10,080 nt of DNA from an uncultured Collinsella sp. (GTDB lineage: Bacteria; Actinomycetota; Coriobacteriia; Coriobacteriales; Coriobacteriaceae). Made by a program: the position numbers and the translations under genes. The notes beneath the pieces are model-generated. The model did no database searches, was not told the origin of the DNA, and was given only the letters and a program-made list of their open reading frames with translations. The stretch spans positions 1 to 10,080 of the forward strand of contig CAAFPY010000050.1 of the NCBI GenBank assembly GCA_900764955.1, given 5' to 3'. Shown here piece by piece: positions 5,113 through 10,080 of the stretch. Position 1 is the first letter of the stretch. Each line of letters begins with the position of its first letter.

Positions 5113-6278
5113 ACGAGCTGCGCATGTATGTGGAGCACCTGTTTGAGGGTAGGGTGCTCACCCCGGAGAACATAGAGCTTAAAGAGGAGATCTACGGCAA
5201 TCTCGTGGCGCGCTACGAGGATTTGCTCGCCGATGGCGTGGATGAGGCCGAGGCGCTGCGCCGCACCAAAGAAAGCATGGCGAGCGTCGATGACGTGCTC
5301 GATGGCGATGCGTTCGATCACGATGACGCAGTCGTTGCGACGTCGGGTGAAGCGCCGGTAGAGGAAGCACCCGCTGCGGTAACAACGTCCTTGGACGAAC
5401 ATGCGCCCGCTGCGACGACTCCCCTGGGCGCAGCTGATGCTGTCGAGCCTGGCGCAACTCGTCCTGGTGGCCCCACGCCCGTTACGGAGCCGGGCACGGC
5501 AACCCTGCACCCGCAGCCCGAGCAACCGGTAAAGCGTCGCCGTGTGTGGCCCTTGGTACTCGTCTTTATAGTCGCAATCGTCCTTCTTCTCGGCATAGGT
5601 CTCGCGAGCTGTAGTCTGATGACTGGTGTCCGGGCGTTCACGCAGGACGCGAACGTGAGTGTGGGCAAAGATGGCGTTCACGTAGAAGATGGTAACAACG
5701 TGGTGGACGTGAGCCCCAACGGCGGCGTTTCGGTATATTCGGAGGATTCCGGCATTGTCGTCGAGCCAGATGGAACGGTCATTTTGGACGGTGAGGCCGG
5801 CGACGAGTTGATCCGCTCGGTGGTGAATAGCAACTACAATGACGTGGTGACATACGTTGGCAAGAGCTTTGACGATGTCGACTCCCTCGATGTGCTCATC
5901 TTCAATCTGCCTATGGGCGAGTGGGCCGCGAACTTGGACGTGACACGCGGCAACGGCGTGGTGCGCTTCGACTACGTGCGCGTTCCGAGCTACTTTGAAG
6001 GTGAGTCCGTTGGCGCCGCGCTCGCATACAACGTCACCGCGTTGTTCTGCGCCGTGCCCGATGTGCAAAAGATCCAGGTAACGGTATCGGAGAGCGATGA
6101 GGTGAATGAGCACGAGTGCTACGTATTTAATCGCGCGACGGTTGAGGAAATGTACGGAGTGCCGCTCAACGCCGACATGGTGAACGAGGCGGGATGGAAG
6201 CAGCTCAAGAACGATAACCTGTATAAGCATGATTTTGCTGAGCGGATGCTCGATCGCGCTGAGAGTGACGCGCGGTAG
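5109..6278 (+). CDS. PadR-linked membrane protein with HAAS/DUF1700-like domain and extracytoplasmic domain
   Basis: Function is not known. Residues 1-66 form a charged helical segment (NIELKEEIYGNLVARYEDLL ... DEAEALRRTKES) that resembles the HAAS/DUF1700 domain commonly encoded beside PadR genes. Residues 70-140 are a disordered Ala/Pro/Thr/Glu-rich linker. RRR at 143-145 then precedes one membrane helix (about 147-168), which gives a cytoplasmic N-terminus. Outside the membrane come Val/Gly-rich short beta repeats (about 182-228), then a folded domain of about 160 residues containing ALAYNVTALFCAVPDVQKIQ (304-323), with no family I can name. The ATG overlaps the padR stop (ATGA). By analogy with PadR-HAAS pairs, it may sense envelope state and act with the repressor. 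That is inference. It has 389 residues and no catalytic motif was seen. Confidence 0.8.
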   Translation: MNELRMYVEHLFEGRVLTPENIELKEEIYGNLVARYEDLLADGVDEAEALRRTKESMASVDDVLDGDAFDHDDAVVATSGEAPVEEAPAAVTTSLDEHAPAATTPLGAADAVEPGATRPGGPTPVTEPGTATLHPQPEQPVKRRRVWPLVLVFIVAIVLLLGIGLASCSLMTGVRAFTQDANVSVGKDGVHVEDGNNVVDVSPNGGVSVYSEDSGIVVEPDGTVILDGEAGDELIRSVVNSNYNDVVTYVGKSFDDVDSLDVLIFNLPMGEWAANLDVTRGNGVVRFDYVRVPSYFEGESVGAALAYNVTALFCAVPDVQKIQVTVSESDEVNEHECYVFNRATVEEMYGVPLNADMVNEAGWKQLKNDNLYKHDFAERMLDRAESDAR

Positions 6279-6389
6279 ACCCGTTGCCAAAGTTGAGAGC
6301 GCAGCACTTTCGGGTATGCGAGCTTTGGTATCGTAGTGCGGAGTAGCAGCCGCTTTACGCTCCGCAAAGCCACAGGATTCATACAAGAA

Positions 6390-6469
6390 TTATCTCAAAA
6401 AGGTCACTTGTCTATTAACGGACGATACGGAAGTTTATGTAATTCAACGCCCAGCCTGCGCGTTACAAT
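6390..6469 (+). promoter_or_regulatory. Candidate promoters for the esterase operon
   Basis: Two weak candidates lie before the leader terminator. One is TTATCT (6390-6395) with TATTAA (6413-6418) at 17 nt. The other is a -10-like TACAAT (6464-6469) without a good -35. This A/T-richer stretch between the membrane-protein gene and the terminator is the only likely place for an esterase promoter. The rest of the 279-nt gap (6279-6557) holds two imperfect dyads (CCAAAG 6287/CTTTGG 6323; GCGGAG 6338/CTCCGC 6360) and no gene. Confidence 0.3.
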
Positions 6470-6491
6470 TAAAGAAGATACCTGCGGATGG

Positions 6492-6532
6492 CCCGTCCGA
6501 GCATACCCGTGAAGGGGCTCGGGCGGGTTTTT
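6492..6532 (+). terminator. Intrinsic terminator inside the esterase leader
   Basis: An 11-bp stem, CCCGTCCGAGC (6492-6502) with GCTCGGGCGGG (6517-6527, one G:U), has a 14-nt loop and is followed by TTTTT (6528-6532). It sits 214 nt after the upstream gene and only 25 nt before the esterase ATG. It either ends the padR operon late or acts as an attenuator for the esterases. Confidence 0.8.
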
Positions 6533-6557
6533 CTAAAGAGCGCAAGGGAGCACAGAT

Positions 6558-7394
6558 ATGGCGCAGATCAGCATCGATTTTTTCTCCAGCTCGCTCATGC
6601 GAACCACCACCATCGACATCATCCTGCCGTTCGACGGCATGGGGGAGGCGATGGGCGTGGACGCTGCGCTCGTGCGCGGTGAGGATGAGCGCACGGCTCA
6701 GGCAGCCTATCCGCCGGCGCGCGAGCCCTACCGGGTGCTCATCCTGCTTCACGGAATCACCGGGAACCACACCGACTGGATCTCGGAGTCGCGCATTCGC
6801 CAGTGGGCCACTGAGCGCCACCTCGCCGTGGTCATGCCGTCGGGTTACAACGCCTTCTATCTCGACCAGCCCGACCTGCATAACTTCTACGGCCGCTTTG
6901 TAGGGCAGGAGCTCGTGCAGGTCATACGCCGCATCTTGCCCGTGAGCGATCGCCGTGAGGACACGTTCATCGGCGGCATCTCCATGGGCGCCTACGGGGC
7001 GCTGCGCGCCGGTCTCAAGTACAGTGAGAACTTCGGCGCCATCATCTCGTTCTCCACCGCCATGGTGGCGGAGAGCATCGAGAGCGTGGTCAACGATGAC
7101 ATCTTCTTCTTGAGTCGCCCGTTTTTGGAAGCCACGTTTGGCGATCTGGCGCAGGTGCCGGGCAGCGACAAGGACCCCGCGCGCCTGGCAGCGGACATCG
7201 TGTACTGTGACCGTCCGCGCCCGCGCGTCTTCATGGCGTGCGGCTCGAGCGACCCACTTGCCTATCCCAACCGCGTGCTCGCCGACCGTATGCGCGCAGC
7301 AGGCCTGCAGGTGGAGCATCGCGAGATGCCAGGCGGCCACGATTGGGAGTTTTGGAACATGGCGCTGCCGCAGGCACTCGACTGGCTGTTTTAA
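6558..7394 (+). CDS. Esterase family alpha/beta hydrolase (EstA/esterase-D type), first of a tandem pair
   Basis: This is a probable cytoplasmic carboxylesterase of 278 residues with no signal peptide. The layout matches tributyrin-esterase/esterase-D-type serine hydrolases. The oxyanion-hole segment is LLHGITGNHTDW (63-74), the nucleophile elbow GISMG has Ser142, the acid is Asp232 in CGSSDPL, and the catalytic His261 lies in GGHDWEFW. The predicted reaction is hydrolysis of short-chain or acyl esters; the true substrate cannot be read from sequence. Residues 27-57 are an extra acidic loop compared with its downstream paralogue. ATG 6558 has AAGGGAG (6544-6550) 7 nt upstream. The next esterase starts 12 nt after the stop, and its ribosome-binding site overlaps this stop, so they form an operon. 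Confidence 0.9.
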   Translation: MAQISIDFFSSSLMRTTTIDIILPFDGMGEAMGVDAALVRGEDERTAQAAYPPAREPYRVLILLHGITGNHTDWISESRIRQWATERHLAVVMPSGYNAFYLDQPDLHNFYGRFVGQELVQVIRRILPVSDRREDTFIGGISMGAYGALRAGLKYSENFGAIISFSTAMVAESIESVVNDDIFFLSRPFLEATFGDLAQVPGSDKDPARLAADIVYCDRPRPRVFMACGSSDPLAYPNRVLADRMRAAGLQVEHREMPGGHDWEFWNMALPQALDWLF

Positions 7395-7406
7395 GGAGGC
7401 GTGAAG

Positions 7407-8273
7407 ATGGCGCTGCTCAGGATTGACTTCTACTCGCGCTACCTCAAGCGCAACGTGATGCTCACGGCTGTCGTGCCGGCCGACAAGATGGACGGCGATA
7501 AGCTCGCCAAGCGTCGCCGCGGCCCGTACCGCACGGTCTATTTGCTGCACGGCCTTTTTGGCCAGGATGTGGATTGGATTGATCGCACCCATGTGGTCGA
7601 GACAGCTGAGGCGCGCGATGTCGTGGTGATCATGCCCTCGGGCGAGGACGGGCTCTACCTCAACAAGCCCGAGATCGACGAATGGCACGGCAAGTTCATC
7701 AGCGAGGAGTTGGTGGAGTTCACGAGGCGTCTGCTGCCCCTTTCGGCAAAACGCGAGGACACGGCGCTCGCGGGCATCTCGATCGGAGCGTACACGGCGG
7801 TTATCAACGGCCTGCTGCGACCGGATCGCTTCGGCAGCATCATCTCGCTGTCGGGCGCCTTCATGCGCGATCGGGTGCTCGAGGCGGTTGAGTCGCATTC
7901 GCCGCGCAAGCGCCGCTACTACGAGAGGTTCTTTGGAGACCTCGACACGGTGATCGGTTCGGAGAAGGACTACGCGGCGTTGATCGAGCGCTTCCGCGAT
8001 AACCCGGATTTGCCCAAGCCGCGCTTTTACGGCGCGTGCGGCGAGCACGATAACCTGTGTCAGAGCAACCGCGACGTAGTTGCCCTGCTGCGCGACGCCG
8101 GTTTCGACGTGACGTATCACGAGCCGGATATCGGTGTGCACGAGTGGCCGTTCTGGAACGCGTGGATCGACTGCGCGCTCGATTGGTACGCACCGGGTGA
8201 GATGCGCCCCTCCACGGCCGAGCCGGACTACTCTGCGCTCACGAGCCTGCGCCCACCTGAGAATGGCGCGTAG
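7407..8273 (+). CDS. Esterase family alpha/beta hydrolase (EstA/esterase-D type), second of a tandem pair
   Basis: This is a paralogue of the preceding gene with 288 residues, also without a signal peptide. It starts MALLRIDFYSRYL, parallel to MAQISIDFFSSSL in the first copy. The oxyanion segment is YLLHGLFGQDVDW (45-57), the nucleophile elbow GISIG has Ser125, the acid is Asp215 in CGEHDNL, and the catalytic His245 lies in GVHEWPFW. CGEHD and HEW are closer to the EstA tributyrin esterases than the first copy's versions. About 25 C-terminal residues (264-288) are a Pro-rich tail absent from the first copy. ATG 7407 is preferred over the in-frame GTG at 7401 because AAGGAGG (7393-7399) is 7 nt from the ATG but only 1 nt from the GTG. 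Substrate unknown. Confidence 0.9.
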   Translation: MALLRIDFYSRYLKRNVMLTAVVPADKMDGDKLAKRRRGPYRTVYLLHGLFGQDVDWIDRTHVVETAEARDVVVIMPSGEDGLYLNKPEIDEWHGKFISEELVEFTRRLLPLSAKREDTALAGISIGAYTAVINGLLRPDRFGSIISLSGAFMRDRVLEAVESHSPRKRRYYERFFGDLDTVIGSEKDYAALIERFRDNPDLPKPRFYGACGEHDNLCQSNRDVVALLRDAGFDVTYHEPDIGVHEWPFWNAWIDCALDWYAPGEMRPSTAEPDYSALTSLRPPENGA

Positions 8274-8318
8274 CGGGGTCTTCGGTTGCGGGGGCGGCAA
8301 TCTGCGCGCGAGCATGAG

Positions 8319-8352
8319 GGCCTCGATTCGGAGCTGCCTCCAAATCGAGGCC
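8319..8352. repeat. Hairpin between convergent genes
   Basis: GGCCTCGATT (8319-8328) and AATCGAGGCC (8343-8352) form a perfect 10-bp stem. An inner GGAG/CTCC pairing extends it. It lies between the stop codons of the + strand esterase (8273) and the minus-strand MscS gene (8369). Neither strand has a following T tract, so it is not a classical terminator. It may act as a 3'-end block for both converging transcripts. Confidence 0.55.
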
Positions 8353-8368
8353 GGTTCGATCGAGGTCT

Positions 8369-9130
8369 TTACACGAGCGCGGCGATGGCGCGGACCACGG
8401 CGTCTGCTGCCGCGGAGGTCTTCGCGGCGTCCTCAACCTGAAACACGATTTTGCCCTTGATGCCGAGCTCCGAGATCTCGGAGAAGAGGACGCGCGGCCC
8501 GTCGATGACAGGGGAGGCGGAGCCGGCGGCTTCGCGAGCGAGGTTGGTGAGCTGCGCGGCGAGGCCGTCCATGTCGTCCACGCGCGCGCTGCCGTCTTCG
8601 CCAAGGCGCGGAACGGCGAAGGGAACGCTGACGCGGCTGGCTGGCAACAGGTGCACAAGCGCCGTCTTGGAGATGATGGAGTTGGGGATGATGACGGTCT
8701 GTCCCATGGCGTCGCGAATGGTGGTGTGGCGCCACGTCACATCTTGCACGACGCCGCGCTCGGACCCGACCTCGATATTATCGCCAGGCTTTACGATACC
8801 CATGAAGGTGACCTGCAGGCCGCCGATGAGATTGGACAGCGTGTCTTGAAAGCCCAGGGACACGGCGATGCCACCGACGCCAAGAGCGGCTACAAGGGCG
8901 TTTGCATTGACGCCGAAGCACGCGTCGAGAATAACGCTCGCTCCGGTGGCCCAGATGACGCCGCGAGCGATGTTGATGATGATGCTCGAGGAGGGCAGCG
9001 GGTTGCAGTCGCGTTCGAGAAAGTGGCGCAGTGCTCGGCTGGCGATGCGCGCGATGATGGCGGTCGCGACGATGAGGACGATCGCCCATAGGACGCTCTG
9101 CACGAACGGAATCTTGAAGAACGTAAACAC
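8369..9130 (-). CDS. MscS family small-conductance mechanosensitive ion channel
   Basis: This is a membrane channel that opens under membrane tension and releases solutes during osmotic downshock. The product has 253 residues, slightly shorter than E. coli MscS (286). Hydrophobic segments are at about 8-28 and 50-72, followed by the pore helix ALVAALGVGGIAVSLGFQDT (78-97), rich in Gly/Ala as in MscS TM3. The beta domain then shows GIVKPGDNIEVGSERGVVQD (111-130) and GQTVIIPNS (143-151). The C-terminal alpha/beta domain follows and ends AAADAVVRAIAALV. The start is GTG at 9130 (minus strand), chosen for GGAGG (9140-9136) 5 nt upstream. Longer readings run through the inverted repeat and are rejected. 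It lies downstream of a 142-aa gene on the same strand, separated only by the repeat. Confidence 0.93.
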   Translation of the reverse strand: MFTFFKIPFVQSVLWAIVLIVATAIIARIASRALRHFLERDCNPLPSSSIIINIARGVIWATGASVILDACFGVNANALVAALGVGGIAVSLGFQDTLSNLIGGLQVTFMGIVKPGDNIEVGSERGVVQDVTWRHTTIRDAMGQTVIIPNSIISKTALVHLLPASRVSVPFAVPRLGEDGSARVDDMDGLAAQLTNLAREAAGSASPVIDGPRVLFSEISELGIKGKIVFQVEDAAKTSAAADAVVRAIAALV

Positions 9131-9147
9131 GGTTTCCTCCAATAGCG

Positions 9148-9241
9148 AATCTGGGGACGGGTGCACTATTGCACATTCTGCCAGCGGCGCCGAAGGTGAA
9201 TGCATGGCCCCAATGTGCAATAGTGCACCCGTCCCCAGATT
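9148..9241. repeat. Mirrored inverted repeat, copy 1 (30-bp perfect arms)
   Basis: The left arm (9148-9177, beginning AATCTGGGGACGGGTGCAC) and the right arm (9212-9241) are exact reverse complements over 30 bases, around a 34-nt loop (9178-9211). It fills the gap between the stop of the 142-aa gene and the mscS ribosome-binding site. Each arm holds TGCAC twice, 8 nt apart. No T tract follows on either strand, so it is not a simple terminator. A related copy lies at 9777-9854. Its size and structure suggest a REP-like, non-autonomous palindromic element. Confidence 0.9.
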
Positions 9242-9668
9242 ACACGTTTCTTTGGGCGAGGCGGTCGGTGAAGCGCAGGAATAGCTCGTCGGAGAAGGCG
9301 ATTTGTGCGTCGTTGTAGTGCACCATTGCCATGTTCTCGAGCATGCGCTCATAATCTTTGTCGGGCCGCAACCAGTTCGAAGTGTCCATGCAGTCGGCGA
9401 TCTTGTCGAGAAACGCCATGCCCGCATTGATGGCACGCTCGCGCTCCTCCGCACTCGCGTTGCCCGGAAGCGTGTCGATGAGGTGACTGACGCACAGGTA
9501 TTCATCGATCAACCCACGCTCGGGAATGGCGCGGAAAATGCGTTCGATCTCGGCAAGCTCGCTGTCTGAGTAGAGGTGTACGAGCGGTAGCACGACGCCG
9601 GCGATGGAATTGCCGAGCAGTGAGAGCGCGTCGGAGATGAGGTAGCGCAAGACGGCGCCTTTGAACAT
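9240..9668 (-). CDS. Hypothetical protein, 142 aa
   Basis: I do not recognise this family. The protein has 142 residues and is predicted largely helical. A hydrophobic stretch at about 8-33 (YLISDALSLLGNSIAGVVLP, part) could be a buried or membrane-peripheral helix. The remainder is charged and ends ELFLRFTDRLAQRNV. No signal peptide, Cys motif or catalytic motif is evident. The ATG at 9668 is preceded by AAAGGA 5 nt upstream on the minus strand; longer readings start inside the other repeat and are rejected. Its TAA stop merges with the outer foot of inverted repeat copy 1. A terminator and a 5' hairpin lie just upstream, so expression may be regulated. mscS follows on the same strand. Confidence 0.75.
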   Translation of the reverse strand: MFKGAVLRYLISDALSLLGNSIAGVVLPLVHLYSDSELAEIERIFRAIPERGLIDEYLCVSHLIDTLPGNASAEERERAINAGMAFLDKIADCMDTSNWLRPDKDYERMLENMAMVHYNDAQIAFSDELFLRFTDRLAQRNV

Positions 9669-9678
9669 GGGAGTCCTT

Positions 9679-9711
9679 TCGAACAGGGCGGTATGTCCCG
9701 CCGTTGTTCGA
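9679..9711 (-). promoter_or_regulatory. 5' leader hairpin adjoining the Shine-Dalgarno of the 142-aa gene
   Basis: On the minus strand, TCGAACA and TGTTCGA (9711-9705 with 9685-9679) plus GGCGG/CCGCC form a two-part stem with a small internal loop. It ends right beside the Shine-Dalgarno AAAGGA. Folding would restrict ribosome access. A -10-like TACTAT (9716-9711) overlaps its 5' edge without a well-spaced -35. A regulatory role is inferred. Confidence 0.4.
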
Positions 9712-9715
9712 TAGT

Positions 9716-9739
9716 AAAAACCCCGACGTAGCGTCGGGG
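9716..9739 (-). terminator. Intrinsic terminator on the minus strand
   Basis: Read leftwards, CCCCGACG (9739-9732) pairs perfectly with CGTCGGGG (9728-9721) around a 3-nt loop and is followed by TTTTT (9720-9716). It would end the transcript of the phosphatase-like gene whose stop is at 9933. It could also attenuate the 142-aa gene, whose ATG is 48 nt further on. Confidence 0.88.
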
Positions 9740-9776
9740 TCAAAGGCTCCCATAAATCCTTCACGATGCTCAGTAG

Positions 9777-9854
9777 GGGGACGGGTGCACTTTTGCGCAT
9801 CGGAAGCGCTGGGCGCGGGATTCAAAGGCGATGCGCAAAAGTGCACCCGTCCCC
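9777..9854. repeat. Mirrored inverted repeat, copy 2 (26-bp perfect arms)
   Basis: The left arm (9777-9802, GGGGACGGGTGCACTTTTGC...) and the right arm (9829-9854) are exact reverse complements over 26 bases, around a 26-nt loop. The first 14 arm bases are identical to copy 1; the inner part differs, and both arms carry the same changes. The right end continues with the AGATT foot (9855-9859) as in copy 1, but the left foot is replaced by CAGTAG. It lies between the phosphatase-like gene and the terminator, in a gap of about 190 nt that contains nothing else. Confidence 0.9.
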
Positions 9855-9932
9855 AGATTGCGCACGGCGTGTGCGGGGCTTCTCGCACGTGTCGCGCATC
9901 TCAGACGTAAGCGGTCTATCGACGCGCAGCGA

Positions 9933-10080
9933 CTAGCGTTCGAGACAGCGCTCGCGGAACGCGGCGATTTCATCCTCGCTGATGCCGAGAGTCCCGGTGA
10001 TGTAGCCCGCAAAGCCGCCATACGGCTCCAGAGCCCCCCCCACCCCCCCCGAAAAACCACGCGCCCCGGGGGGGGCCCGC
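9933..10080 (-). CDS. C-terminal end of a probable tyrosine-protein phosphatase (partial)
   Basis: Only the last 33 codons (10034 to 9933, minus strand) are reliable. They end in YGGFAGYITGTLGISEDE and a short helical tail, closed by TAG. This pattern (Tyr-Gly, a Gly-Tyr pair, a Leu-Gly-Ile/Leu turn and an acidic helix with Arg) resembles the C-terminus of bacterial IphP/Ptp-type tyrosine-protein phosphatases. The active-site Cys loop would lie outside the window, so the name rests on the tail alone. The frame stays open to the window edge, but bases from about 10035 on are homopolymer sequence and the codons there should not be trusted. Its transcript probably ends at the terminator at 9739-9716. 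Confidence 0.45.
   Translation of the reverse strand, partial: RAPPGARGFSGGVGGALEPYGGFAGYITGTLGISEDEIAAFRERCLER
10035..10080. other. Low-complexity contig-end sequence, probable artefact
   Basis: Runs of C8, C8, A5 and G8 appear in 46 bases with a GGCCC end. This is unlike any other part of the window and interrupts an otherwise normal coding region. It looks like sequencing or assembly error at a contig end. Confidence 0.7.

Noticed and set aside
5001..6386. 461-codon open frame on the minus strand over the padR-linked gene
   Set aside because: It is antisense to a gene with a clear start, ATGA coupling and membrane helix. The reverse translation is His/Arg/Val-rich low-information sequence.
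6444..8315. 623-codon open frame on the minus strand over both esterases
   Set aside because: Both + strand genes carry intact catalytic triads and good ribosome-binding sites. The long reverse frame is Arg/His/Ala-rich and spans their boundary and the leader terminator.
9148..9241. Inverted repeat copy 1 as an intrinsic terminator
   Set aside because: No T tract follows the stem on either strand, and the arms are far longer than needed. The covarying second copy points to a repeat element instead.
9131..9505. N-terminal extension of the MscS protein up to 9505
   Set aside because: The extension reads through the whole inverted repeat and the coding region of the 142-aa gene in another frame. 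GTG 9130 has a proper GGAGG and begins right at the first membrane segment. Repeat-derived peptides such as NLGTGALL are spurious.
9148..9859. CRISPR array
   Set aside because: There are only two repeats, each internally palindromic and oriented as inverted pairs with long unequal loops. There are no regularly spaced direct repeats and no cas genes.

Overview
The window looks like a chromosomal segment of a G+C-rich, Gram-positive-type bacterium. The gene order around tuf, secE, nusG and rplKA, the Zn-binding L33 and the codon style fit an actinobacterium, most likely class Coriobacteriia (Collinsella-like). That placement is an inference from gene order and protein character, not from a search.

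Positions 1-4660 carry translation and transcription housekeeping genes, all on the + strand. A terminator half and a minus-strand T-arm-like remnant open the window. A strong promoter (205-234) then drives tRNA-Tyr, tRNA-Thr, tRNA-Met and tuf (EF-Tu), closed by a terminator at 1859-1892. A second promoter (2043-2072) starts rpmG and tRNA-Trp, followed by a hairpin, then secE-nusG and rplK-rplA, closed by a strong terminator at 4624-4658. The gaps before rplK and between rplK and rplA hold stem-loops that could mediate ribosomal-protein feedback. The usual next genes (rplJ, rplL, rpoB, rpoC) are absent.

Positions 4660-8273 are an accessory + strand region. A PadR-type repressor overlaps by ATGA with a membrane protein that has a HAAS/DUF1700-like N-terminal domain, one membrane span and a large extracytoplasmic domain. 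Palindromic operators sit in the padR promoter. Next is a leader with an internal terminator, then two tandem, diverged paralogous alpha/beta-hydrolase esterases of the EstA/esterase-D type.

Positions 8274-10080 are transcribed leftwards. From upstream to downstream on the minus strand these are the C-terminal end of a probable tyrosine-protein phosphatase, a 142-aa protein of unknown function, and an MscS-type mechanosensitive channel. Two copies of a large, perfectly mirrored inverted repeat (core GGGGACGGGTGCAC) lie in the gaps between them. The copies differ from each other, yet each is perfectly self-complementary. This covarying hairpin family is the most interesting unexplained signal in the window.

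The last ~45 bases are C- and G-homopolymer sequence that looks like a contig-end artefact.
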